From Croceicoccus sp. (GTDB lineage: Bacteria; Pseudomonadota; Alphaproteobacteria; Sphingomonadales; Sphingomonadaceae), in assembly GCA_029936705.1 (NCBI GenBank), contig JAPYSD010000206.1:1229-6635 (forward strand): DNA of 5,407 nt, written 5' to 3'. The notes beneath the pieces were generated by a model. That model worked only from the letters and a program-made list of their open reading frames with translations. It did not search any database and was not told the origin of the DNA. This document shows, one piece after another, positions 1 to 5,407 of the stretch. How positions within the stretch are numbered: position 1 is the first letter of the stretch; each line of letters starts with the position of its first letter. Both the position numbers and the translations under genes were made by a program.

Positions 1-389
1 TCCTCGCCCTCGTCGTCCAGCAGGCGCGATTCCGCGACCAGCACGCGTCGCCGTCCGCTGATCCAGCGGCCCTCCGCCCGGATCGCGCCGCCCTTGATCG
101 GGCGCAGGAACTGCAGGTTGAACGAGGTGGTCAGCAGGAAGCGGTCGCTGATCAGCGTATTGGCCGCATAGAATGCCGCGTCGTCGAGCATCTTGAAATA
201 GATCGTGCCATGTGCCGCCCCGGCGGCATGGAACACGCTTTCATCGACATCGAAGCGGATCGTGGCCGCGCCCTCGCGCTCGATCGTCAGGACCGAGCGG
301 AAGGTGCGATTGATCGGAGCCGAGGCATAGAGCCGTTCCAGAGCGCGCCAATGCAGTGCCGCGCCGTCGGCGGAGGGATCAGGCGGCAT
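1..389 (-). CDS. PaaI-family hotdog-fold thioesterase (3' end outside window)
   Basis: Reading the minus strand from ATG at 389 gives 129 full codons with no stop before the left edge, so the C-terminus is missing. The protein starts MPPDPSADGAALHW. It carries the hotdog signature AAHGTIYFKMLDDAAFYAAN at residues 58-77, where PaaI/YigI-type acyl-CoA thioesterases have an H-G-G-x(4)-L-x-D pattern; the second Gly is Thr here. A following beta strand reads LLTTSFNLQFLRPIKGG (85-101), also typical of the fold. Known members hydrolyse acyl-CoA thioesters in the cytoplasm, and the substrate cannot be told from sequence. The start codon lies inside the end of ptsN (11-nt overlap), so the two genes are probably co-transcribed and translationally coupled. 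The only ribosome-binding hint is a purine-rich GAGCGGG directly before the ATG. The family assignment is firm; the function is generic. Confidence 0.85.
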   Translation of the reverse strand, partial: MPPDPSADGAALHWRALERLYASAPINRTFRSVLTIEREGAATIRFDVDESVFHAAGAAHGTIYFKMLDDAAFYAANTLISDRFLLTTSFNLQFLRPIKGGAIRAEGRWISGRRRVLVAESRLLDDEGE

Positions 390-840
390 CCCGCTCGGAC
401 ACATCGACCAGCAGCGCATAGACCGCTTCGTCGCCCGGTGCATCGACCAGCCTGTCGCGCATGCGGTCGTCGCGCATGGTGCGGCTGATCGCCGCCAGCG
501 CGTGCAAGTGCATCGCGCCCGACTTTTCGGGCGAAAGCAGACCGAACACCAGTTCGACCGGCATGCCATCGGCGGAATCGAAGGAAACGGGCGAAGCAAG
601 GCGCAGGAACACGCACACCGACTGTGCCAGCGGGTCCAGCCGCGCATGCGGGATCGCGGTACCGCGGCCGAAACCGGTGCTGCCCAGCTTCTCCCGCTCT
701 TCAAGCGCTTCCAGCACGGAATCGCGATCGAGCGCGTAAACCGAGGCGAAACGGTCCGCCAGCGCTTCGAGCACTCCCTGCTTGTCCGCCGCGTCGCAAG
801 TGCCGACTGCCGCGGGATCGAGTACGAATAGCGATGTCAT
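379..840 (-). CDS. ptsN: PTS IIA-like nitrogen regulatory protein (EIIA-Ntr)
   Basis: This 153-aa protein has the usual length and layout of EIIA-Ntr, the terminal phosphate acceptor of the PtsP-PtsO-PtsN relay. The relay does not carry sugar; it signals nitrogen, carbon and potassium status in the cytoplasm. The phosphorylation motif STGFGRGTAIPHARL spans residues 53-67 with the acceptor His at 65. A second conserved stretch, PVELVFGLLSP (94-104) followed by HLHALAAISR (111-120), completes the PTS EIIA type-2 fold. An in-frame ATG 14 codons upstream (882) would place a perfect inverted repeat inside the coding region and adds an unrelated-looking peptide, so the start at MTSLFVLDPAAV was chosen. 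There is no strong Shine-Dalgarno before this start. Its stop overlaps the start of the downstream thioesterase gene. hpf lies 265 bp upstream on the same strand, an association conserved across Proteobacteria. Confidence 0.93.
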   Translation of the reverse strand: MTSLFVLDPAAVGTCDAADKQGVLEALADRFASVYALDRDSVLEALEEREKLGSTGFGRGTAIPHARLDPLAQSVCVFLRLASPVSFDSADGMPVELVFGLLSPEKSGAMHLHALAAISRTMRDDRMRDRLVDAPGDEAVYALLVDVSERDAA

Positions 841-863
841 CGTTTCGTTATCATCATGTCTGC

Positions 864-880
864 GGCCCCCCAAGGGGGCC
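864..880. repeat. Perfect 7-bp inverted repeat in the ptsN leader
   Basis: On the minus strand the sequence is GGCCCCCTTGGGGGGCC. It forms a 7-bp all-G/C stem with a 3-nt loop, ending 23 nt before the ptsN ATG. It has no T-tract after it, so it is not a typical rho-independent terminator. Its place suggests an mRNA hairpin that could affect ribosome access to ptsN or block RNA decay, but no role is proven. Confidence 0.55.
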
Positions 881-1072
881 ATCCCAGGTCCGAATGCCCG
901 TATCCTGACGGGCGAGAGCCTGCAAGTCAGGCCCTTGGCGACGGGCGCGCCGCATGGGCGGGCCCCGCCGCCGGCGTTCGAGGATCATCCCTTCGCCGAG
1001 GGCCTCATCGCAGGAAAGCCTTGGCAAAACGCTAAGACCATCCCGCGAGGGCGTTCGGCGAAAGGCTGGAAG

Positions 1073-1096
1073 ATCGTCCGACACGGGCGCGACGAT
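1073..1096 (-). terminator. Weak hairpin just after hpf
   Basis: ATCGTC (1073-1078) and GACGAT (1091-1096) are complementary, with a 12-nt loop, and begin 10 nt past the hpf stop on the minus strand. The following minus-strand bases contain only a short TCTT, not a T-run. It could mark the 3' end of hpf mRNA, but it may equally be chance pairing. Confidence 0.2.
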
Positions 1097-1105
1097 ATCC
1101 CCGGA

Positions 1106-1690
1106 TCAGCTGGTCGCGGACGGTTCCACCCAGCCGATCATCCCGTCGGAGCGGCGATAGACCATATTATGCCTGCCAGTGCCAGCATTTTTGAAGAACA
1201 GCGCGGGCGTGTCGCGCAGGTCCAGCATCATCACCGCATCGGATACTGACGTTTCGGGAATATCGGTGCGGGTCTCTGCGACAACTGCGGGCGCGTCGTT
1301 CACCTCGGTATCTTCGTCGTCCGTTTCCGCATCTGTACGGGCAAAGACCGTATAGGCCGCCACTTCTTCGCGCAGCGCCTGGTCCGCCTGTGCATGACGG
1401 TCCTTGAGCCGCCGCTTGTAGCGCCGCAACTGCTTCTCGATCTTGGAGGCAGCCTGGTCCACGGCCTGGTGCGCTTCCTGCGCCTCGCCGTGGCCCTTCA
1501 GGATCAGGCCCTGCATCACGTGGGTGACGATGTCGGCGGTGAAACTCTCATGCGGTCCGCGTCCAAGGGTGACCTGCGATGAAAGGGCGCGATTGAAATA
1601 CTTGTCGACGATTCCCGTTAGCCGTTCTGCGGCATGTTCCTGGAGGGCTGCACCGGTTTCGACCTGGTGACCGGAAACGCGAATATCCAT
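1106..1690 (-). CDS. hpf: Long-form ribosome hibernation-promoting factor
   Basis: This 194-aa protein matches the long HPF family, which inactivates and protects ribosomes by pairing them into 100S dimers in stationary phase or stress. The N-terminal S30AE/RaiA-like domain (about residues 1-107) starts MDIRVSGHQVETGAALQEHA and includes the basic helix KIEKQLRRYKRRLKDRH (83-99), which in this family lies in the tRNA/mRNA channel of the 30S subunit. An acidic, low-complexity linker (about 118-147, rich in D, E, T) leads to the C-terminal dimerisation domain (about 148-190), with DAVMMLDLRDTPALFF and NMVYRRSDGMIGWVEP, close to the family signature. The start is fixed by a good ribosome binding site 6 nt upstream. 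In many Proteobacteria hpf lies between rpoN and ptsN; here ptsN is still downstream, but dnaQ is upstream. Confidence 0.95.
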   Translation of the reverse strand: MDIRVSGHQVETGAALQEHAAERLTGIVDKYFNRALSSQVTLGRGPHESFTADIVTHVMQGLILKGHGEAQEAHQAVDQAASKIEKQLRRYKRRLKDRHAQADQALREEVAAYTVFARTDAETDDEDTEVNDAPAVVAETRTDIPETSVSDAVMMLDLRDTPALFFKNAGTGRHNMVYRRSDGMIGWVEPSATS

Positions 1691-1696
1691 CGACTA

Positions 1697-1702
1697 CTCC
1701 TT
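1697..1702 (-). promoter_or_regulatory. Ribosome binding site of hpf
   Basis: The minus strand reads GAAGGAGTAGTCG before the hpf ATG. The AAGGAG core sits 6 nt from the start codon and is among the strongest Shine-Dalgarno sequences in the window. It confirms the chosen start and fits a protein that must be made in quantity. Confidence 0.85.
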
Positions 1703-1712
1703 CGTCTTATTC

Positions 1713-1763
1713 TCACCCCTTGTCTTGGCGGGGGGCTTGCCGCCGTTCTGGTCCGTCGCTCAT
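1713..1763 (-). CDS. Possible 16-aa small ORF between dnaQ and hpf
   Basis: An ATG at 1763 overlaps the dnaQ stop as ATGA and opens a 16-codon frame, MSDGPERRQAPRQDKG, that ends 22 nt before hpf. A perfect AGGAGG lies just upstream, but only 2 nt from the ATG, closer than ideal. It also forms the Arg-Arg codons near the dnaQ C-terminus. The peptide is hydrophilic and charged with no signal or membrane segment. It may be a coupling peptide that carries ribosomes from dnaQ towards hpf, or simply chance. I do not recognise it. Confidence 0.2.
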   Translation of the reverse strand: MSDGPERRQAPRQDKG

Positions 1764-2497
1764 GCCCTCCTCGCCGGAGGCTGTGTGGCCCTGGCAGGGG
1801 GCTGGGCGACGCCCATATCCCAGATGGGGTCGGTCAGCGTCGCTATAAAGGCCGAATGTGCCGCCAATTCGGCATCGCTGGCAAAATGCGGGCGCGGTTC
1901 GCGATAAGGCCGGTCGACCCGCACGGGCCGTGCGGTGGTACGTTGCGCGGGCGCCGCCATTTCCGCCGCCAGTTCCAGCCCGATCTGCCGCCCGCCGGTC
2001 AGCTCGACATACAGCTGCGCCAGCAATTCGGCGTCGAGCAGGGCGCCGTGCTTCGTGCGGTGCGACCGGTCGATGCCATAGCGGGTACACAAGGCGTCCA
2101 GGGACAGCTTGGCCCCCGGATGCCTGCGCCGCGCGATCGCGACCGTGTCGACCATGCGGGTCATGCACACCGCGGCGCGCTGGCAGAATTCCAGCTCGGC
2201 ATTCAGGAAGCCGAAGTCGAAGCCCGCGTTATGCGCGACCAGCGGCGCATCCCCGATGAATTCCAGCAGCTCGTCCACCCGCTCGTGAAAGCGGTGCTTG
2301 TCGGCCAGGAACACCTCGGACAGGCCGTGCACGGCCTCGGCCTCGGCCGGCATGGACCGGTCGGGATTGAAATAGGCGTGGAACACGTTTCCCGTGGCCA
2401 CGCGGTTTATCATTTCGATGCAGCCGATCTCGACAAGGCGGTCGCCGTTACGCGGGTCGAGTCCGGTCGTCTCGGTATCAAAGACAATCTCGCGCAT
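1760..2497 (-). CDS. dnaQ: DNA polymerase III epsilon subunit (3'-5' proofreading exonuclease)
   Basis: This 245-aa protein is the DEDDh proofreading subunit of the replicative polymerase. It removes mismatched 3' nucleotides in complex with the alpha subunit. The three exonuclease motifs are intact: VFDTETTGLDP (residues 5-15, metal ligands D7 and E9), VAHNAGFDFGFLN (87-99, D94) and HGALLDAELLAQLY (150-163, general base H150 and D155). After the catalytic domain, QIGLEL (171-176) sits where E. coli epsilon has its beta-clamp binding peptide. A Pro/Arg-rich linker follows, then a C-terminal tail with SDAELAAHSAFIATLTDPIW (207-226), resembling the alpha-binding segment of alphaproteobacterial epsilon. 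The frame stays open upstream, but MREIVFDTETTG is the standard family start. No Shine-Dalgarno precedes it; a promoter-like sequence does. In many alphaproteobacteria coaE precedes dnaQ; here a divergent nuclease gene does. Confidence 0.96.
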   Translation of the reverse strand: MREIVFDTETTGLDPRNGDRLVEIGCIEMINRVATGNVFHAYFNPDRSMPAEAEAVHGLSEVFLADKHRFHERVDELLEFIGDAPLVAHNAGFDFGFLNAELEFCQRAAVCMTRMVDTVAIARRRHPGAKLSLDALCTRYGIDRSHRTKHGALLDAELLAQLYVELTGGRQIGLELAAEMAAPAQRTTARPVRVDRPYREPRPHFASDAELAAHSAFIATLTDPIWDMGVAQPPARATQPPARRA

Positions 2498-2532
2498 CCG
2501 GATTTTATGCGCTGCACCGGCGCCAGAGGCAA
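2498..2532 (-). promoter_or_regulatory. Candidate dnaQ promoter for a leaderless mRNA
   Basis: On the minus strand TTGCCT (2532-2527) and CATAAA (2509-2504) are separated by exactly 17 bp, each matching 4 of 6 sigma-70 consensus positions. The -10 box ends 6 nt before the dnaQ ATG, so transcription would begin at or next to the start codon. This agrees with the lack of a Shine-Dalgarno there. An overlapping TAAAAT (2507-2502) matches the -10 consensus better but gives a 19-bp spacer. This is a reading of sequence only. Confidence 0.4.
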
Positions 2533-2615
2533 GCATAACCGGCACGCGGAACGAAGCTTTGCAGCGGCGCATTTCTACACCATGCCGCCTGTCCTTCCCT
2601 TCCCCGGCCCGGCCG

Positions 2616-3617
2616 ATGCGTGACTTCGCCTGGATCCGCGCCGAACCGCACGGCATTCATGTCGTGCCCTGCAACGCCTGGATCGATCCCGCCCGCCCGG
2701 TAGAGCGCGCGCTGATCACCCATGGCCACGCCGACCACGCGCGCGGCGGGCACGGCGAGGTTCATGCCACGCCCGAAACGCTGGCGATCATGGGCCTGCG
2801 CTACAACACCGGCGAGGAAGGCGTGGGCGTGCCGCTGCGCGAACCGCTCGACCTGGGCTGCGGCGTCACGGCCAGCTGGCACCCGGCGGGGCACGTGCTG
2901 GGCAGCGCGCAGATCCTGCTGGAACACGCGGGCGAGCGGGTCGTCGTCACCGGCGATTACAAGCGCCGCCCCGATCCGACCTGCCCGCCGTTCGAGGTGG
3001 TCCCCTGCGACATCTTCATTACCGAGGCGACGTTCGGCCTGCCCGTGTTCCGCCACCCGCCGATCGAGGAGGAGATCGCCAAGCTGACCGATGCGCTGGC
3101 CGCAGCGCCCGATCGCTGCGTCGCGGTGGGCGCCTATGCGCTCGGCAAGGCGCAGCGGGTGATCGCCGAACTGCGCCGGCTGGGCCATCACGACCCGATC
3201 TACCTGCACGGCGCGCTGGAAAAGATGTGCGCGCTGTATGAAGAGCATGGCGTGCCGCTGGGCGAACTGCGCCCCGCCACCGGCGCCGCCAAGGACGAGA
3301 TGCGCGGCCATGTCGTCGTCTGCCCGCCCAGCGCGCTGAACGACCGGTGGAGCCGCCGCTTGCCCGATCCGATCACCGCCATGGCATCGGGCTGGATGCG
3401 CGTTCGCCAGCGCGCGCGCCAGCGCAATGTCGAATTGCCGCTCATCATCTCGGACCATGCCGACTGGGACGAGCTCACCGCGACGATCCAGGAAGTCGAC
3501 CCACAGGAAAGCTGGATCACCCACGGGCGCGAGGAAGCGCTGCTGCGCTGGTGCCAACTACACCAGCGCCGGGCCCGCGCGCTGGCGCTGGTGGGATACG
3601 AGGACGAAGATGACTAG
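2616..3617 (+). CDS. Ligase-associated metallo-beta-lactamase/beta-CASP exonuclease (Exo)
   Basis: This 333-aa protein belongs to the 'ligase-associated DNA damage response exonuclease' family, related to SNM1/Artemis and CPSF-73 nucleases, and has the usual family length. The metal-binding motif THGHADH is at residues 35-41 (H36, H38, D40, H41). Further ligands are H93 in AGHVLGSAQ and D114 in TGDYKRRPDP. The beta-CASP part shows FITEATFG (134-141), ASGWMRVR (257-264), SDHADWDEL (279-287, H281) and WITHG (300-304, H303). All expected catalytic residues are present, so an active metal-dependent nuclease is likely. The start was chosen because MRDFAWIRAEPHGIHVVPCNAW matches the usual N-terminus; the same frame is open further upstream but contains only composition-like sequence. 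There is no clear Shine-Dalgarno. The ligase gene follows after 12 bp, implying one operon for DNA end processing and sealing. Confidence 0.93.
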   Translation: MRDFAWIRAEPHGIHVVPCNAWIDPARPVERALITHGHADHARGGHGEVHATPETLAIMGLRYNTGEEGVGVPLREPLDLGCGVTASWHPAGHVLGSAQILLEHAGERVVVTGDYKRRPDPTCPPFEVVPCDIFITEATFGLPVFRHPPIEEEIAKLTDALAAAPDRCVAVGAYALGKAQRVIAELRRLGHHDPIYLHGALEKMCALYEEHGVPLGELRPATGAAKDEMRGHVVVCPPSALNDRWSRRLPDPITAMASGWMRVRQRARQRNVELPLIISDHADWDELTATIQEVDPQESWITHGREEALLRWCQLHQRRARALALVGYEDEDD

Positions 3618-3629
3618 GGGGGACGACTG

Positions 3630-5225
3630 ATGCAGGCCTTTGCCGCCCTTCTCGACCTGCTGACCTATACCAATTCGCGCAATCGCAAGCTGGAGCTGAT
3701 CGCCGATTATCTGCGCGCGACGCCCGACCCGGATCGCGGCTGGGCGCTGGCCGCGCTGACGGGTGAGCTCGATTTCCCCGCGGTGAAATCCAGCATCATC
3801 CGCAACCTGCTGACCGAACGGGTGGACCCGGTTCTCTATACGTTGTCGCGCGATTACGTCGGCGACACGGCTGAAACCGCCAGCCTGCTGTGGCCCGAAC
3901 CGCTCGGCGAACAGGAACCGCCGCCCTCGCTGGACGAGACCGTGGCCCTGCTCCGCGGCATGACCCGCGCCAATGTCGCGATGGAACTGCCGCGCCTGCT
4001 GGACCGGCTGGACGCGAACGGGCGCTATGCGCTAATCAAGCTGGCGACGGGTGCGATGCGGATTGGCGTGTCGGCCCGGCTGGCCAAGACCGCCTTTGCC
4101 CAGGCGTTCGGCGTCAGCGTCGAGGATGTCGAGGAATACTGGCACGGCGTCGACGCACCTTATGAGCCGCTGTTCGCCTGGGCCGCGAAGGGCGCCGATC
4201 CCCCGCGCCTCGACCTCGTGCCGCTGTTCCGGCCCTTCATGCTCGCCCATCCGCTGGAGGAGCGCGAGGTCGACCTGGCCGACTATGCCGCCGAGTGGAA
4301 ATGGGACGGTATCCGCGTCCAGATCGTCCACACCGCGGGCACGACGCGCGTCTATTCGCGCTCGGGCGACGACATCTCGGCCACCTTCCCCGAGATTGCC
4401 GACGCGCTGCCCTTTCCGGCCGTGCTCGACGGCGAATTGCTGGTGCGCGGCAGCCACCAGGGCGGCGAAGAAGGAGGCGCGGCCAGCTTCAACGCGTTGC
4501 AGCAGCGGCTGGGCCGCAAGACCGTGTCGAAAAAGATGATGCGCGAGTACCCGGCCTTCGTCCGGCTCTACGATGCGCTTCTGCTGGATGGCGACGATCT
4601 GCGGGACCTAGCGTGGGCGGATCGCAGGGCCGCGCTGGAATCGCTTATGGATCGGCTTGATGATGACAAATTCGACCTGTCATCGGTGATCGAGGCAGAG
4701 GATTTCACTACGCTTTCGCAATTGCGTGAGAAGGCGCGCGATGCCGCGATCGAGGGCATCATGCTCAAGAAACGCGATTCGCCGTATGTGGCGGGCCGCC
4801 GGTCGGGCCTGTGGTACAAGTGGAAGCGCGACCCGCTGCTGATAGATTGTGTCCTGATGTATGCCCAGCGCGGCAGCGGCAAACGGTCGAGTTTTTACTC
4901 GGATTTCACGTTCGGCTGCTGGGACGGCGACCCCGACACGGGTGCGGAGCTGCTGCCGGTCGGCAAGGCCTATTTTGGGTTCACCGACGAGGAGCTGAAA
5001 TGGCTGGACCGGTACGTGCGCCAGCATACCGTCAACCGCTTCGGCCCGGTGCGCGAAACCGACAAGTCGCTGGTGCTCGAGATCGCTTTCGATTCGGTCC
5101 ATGTCAGCAAGCGGCACAAGTCGGGCCTCGCCATGCGTTTCCCGCGCATTCACCGCATCCGCCGCGACAAGCCCGCGCATGAAGCGGACCGGATCGAGGC
5201 GCTGCAGGCGATGGTAAAGGACTAG
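3630..5225 (+). CDS. ATP-dependent DNA ligase, cisplatin damage response type
   Basis: This 531-aa protein has all the motifs of an ATP-dependent DNA ligase, distinct from the replicative NAD-dependent LigA. An N-terminal helical DNA-binding domain (about 1-180) precedes the nucleotidyltransferase core. Motif I is EWKWDGIRV (222-230), with K224 the expected site of covalent AMP. Motif III region is SRSGDDIS (243-250), VLDGEL is at 265-270, motif IV AIEGIMLKK is at 373-381 and motif V LWYKWKR is at 394-400. The OB-fold domain (about 401-531) ends with motif VI, RFPRIHRIRRDK (503-514). In this family the ligase is encoded with Exo, an Lhr-type helicase and a phosphoesterase, and acts in repair of damaged DNA. 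Here only Exo is adjacent, 12 bp upstream; a G-rich run after the Exo stop is the likely weak ribosome binding site. No defect was seen. Confidence 0.96.
   Translation: MQAFAALLDLLTYTNSRNRKLELIADYLRATPDPDRGWALAALTGELDFPAVKSSIIRNLLTERVDPVLYTLSRDYVGDTAETASLLWPEPLGEQEPPPSLDETVALLRGMTRANVAMELPRLLDRLDANGRYALIKLATGAMRIGVSARLAKTAFAQAFGVSVEDVEEYWHGVDAPYEPLFAWAAKGADPPRLDLVPLFRPFMLAHPLEEREVDLADYAAEWKWDGIRVQIVHTAGTTRVYSRSGDDISATFPEIADALPFPAVLDGELLVRGSHQGGEEGGAASFNALQQRLGRKTVSKKMMREYPAFVRLYDALLLDGDDLRDLAWADRRAALESLMDRLDDDKFDLSSVIEAEDFTTLSQLREKARDAAIEGIMLKKRDSPYVAGRRSGLWYKWKRDPLLIDCVLMYAQRGSGKRSSFYSDFTFGCWDGDPDTGAELLPVGKAYFGFTDEELKWLDRYVRQHTVNRFGPVRETDKSLVLEIAFDSVHVSKRHKSGLAMRFPRIHRIRRDKPAHEADRIEALQAMVKD
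5222..5225. other. Shared stop: CTAG ends two convergent genes
   Basis: The palindrome CTAG supplies TAG on the plus strand for the ligase (5223-5225) and TAG on the minus strand for the epimerase-like gene (5224-5222). The two coding regions therefore overlap tail-to-tail by 4 bp, with no room for a separate intergenic terminator. Confidence 0.9.
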
Positions 5226-5407
5226 CCGGTCAGCGCGAGTTCGCGGGCCAGCAGGTCCCGCGCCAGCCGCGATGCGATGCGCCGGGCAGCCTGTCCGTCG
5301 CCGAAGACATGGCTGGGCGGCGGCGCGGGCCGGGCCAGCGCGGTCTGCGCTTCCTCGACTAGCAAGGCAGGATCGGCACCGACCAGCCGCGCGGTTCCGG
5401 ACTCCAC
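5222..5407 (-). CDS. wecB: C-terminal end of a UDP-GlcNAc 2-epimerase-like protein (5' part outside window)
   Basis: The minus strand is open from the right edge to a TAG at 5224, giving the last 61 residues of a larger protein; the first codon in view is GTG (Val), an internal residue. The stretch SGTARLVGADPALLVEEA (residues 3-20 of the fragment) and then HVFGDGQAARRIASRL (33-48) match the ending of non-hydrolysing UDP-N-acetylglucosamine 2-epimerases, which commonly read '..G-T-x-x-L-V-G-T-D..' and '..NPFGDGxAxxRI..'. These enzymes convert UDP-GlcNAc to UDP-ManNAc for surface polysaccharides. In this fragment His-Val replaces the usual Asn-Pro before FGDG. The catalytic residues lie outside the window, so the exact enzyme within the family is uncertain. 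It converges on the ligase gene and is not part of that operon. Confidence 0.75.
   Translation of the reverse strand: MESGTARLVGADPALLVEEAQTALARPAPPPSHVFGDGQAARRIASRLARDLLARELALTG

Larger units (their letters stand above)
841..1105 (-). other. Non-coding hpf-ptsN intergenic region / ptsN leader
   Basis: This 265-bp stretch between the hpf stop and the ptsN start contains no convincing gene. An open frame at 854-1084 (GTG start) codes for an Arg-rich peptide without family features, and it has many third-position A/T, unlike its neighbours. The region holds several short inverted repeats: 864-870/874-880, 896-900/909-913, 918-922/928-932, 990-999/1055-1065 (8 bp, one bulged base, then 2 bp) and 1073-1078/1091-1096. 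None is followed by a T-run on the minus strand, so no standard intrinsic terminator is evident. I found no clear sigma-70 or sigma-54 promoter. It may be a long ptsN leader or contain a small RNA; both ideas are inference. Confidence 0.5.

Noticed and set aside
841..882. Longer ptsN starting at ATG 882
   Set aside because: The 14 extra residues match nothing typical of EIIA-Ntr and are encoded by the hairpin sequence; MTSLFVLDPAAV is a normal start.
854..1084. 76-codon minus-strand frame in the hpf-ptsN gap
   Set aside because: It has a GTG start, no good ribosome binding site, Arg/Pro-rich sequence without family features, and third positions less GC-rich than the real genes.
2394..2615. 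Upstream start at 2394 for the Exo gene
   Set aside because: The added 74 residues run over the dnaQ coding region and lack family similarity; the usual N-terminus begins at 2616.
1634..2623. 329-codon open frame on the plus strand opposite dnaQ
   Set aside because: It is the antisense of dnaQ, whose three exonuclease motifs are intact, and its translation shows only composition-driven sequence.
2505..3557. 350-codon open frame on the minus strand opposite the Exo gene
   Set aside because: The plus strand carries a complete metallo-beta-lactamase/beta-CASP nuclease with all motifs. The antisense frame has no recognisable domain, and long antisense frames are expected in GC-rich coding DNA.
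5242..5262. Hairpin CGCGGG/CCCGCG past the ligase stop as a terminator
   Set aside because: It lies within the epimerase coding region, has a 9-nt loop and no following T-run.

Overview
The window (5407 bp, GC-rich, with tight gene spacing and short overlaps) looks like core chromosome of an alphaproteobacterium. Protein style and gene content suggest Sphingomonadales, perhaps the Erythrobacter/Altererythrobacter side. That placement is from memory of family sequences, not a search. I see no mobile element, CRISPR array, tRNA or rRNA, and no broken gene.

Left half, minus strand, read from right to left: dnaQ (1760-2497, proofreading exonuclease), a possible 16-codon ORF (1713-1763), hpf (1106-1690, long-form ribosome hibernation factor), a 265-bp non-coding stretch with several small hairpins (841-1105), ptsN (379-840, EIIA-Ntr), then a PaaI-type hotdog thioesterase (1-389) that overlaps ptsN by 11 nt and runs off the left edge. 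hpf and ptsN form a stress and nitrogen-phosphotransfer pair that is usually found next to rpoN. Here dnaQ occupies that upstream place.

Right half: divergent from dnaQ across a 118-bp gap lie two co-directional plus-strand genes. These are a ligase-associated metallo-beta-lactamase/beta-CASP nuclease (2616-3617) and, 12 bp later, an ATP-dependent DNA ligase of the 'cisplatin damage response' type (3630-5225). They are two members of a known four-gene DNA repair cluster (Lhr-Core helicase, MPE phosphoesterase, Exo, Lig). The helicase and phosphoesterase are not next to them. The ligase ends tail-to-tail with the C-terminus of a UDP-GlcNAc 2-epimerase-like gene (5222-5407, minus); one CTAG serves as the stop for both.

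I found no convincing new biological system. The points most worth checking are the split repair cluster, a promoter-like sequence placed so that dnaQ mRNA would be leaderless, and the structured leader of ptsN with its possible mini-ORF.
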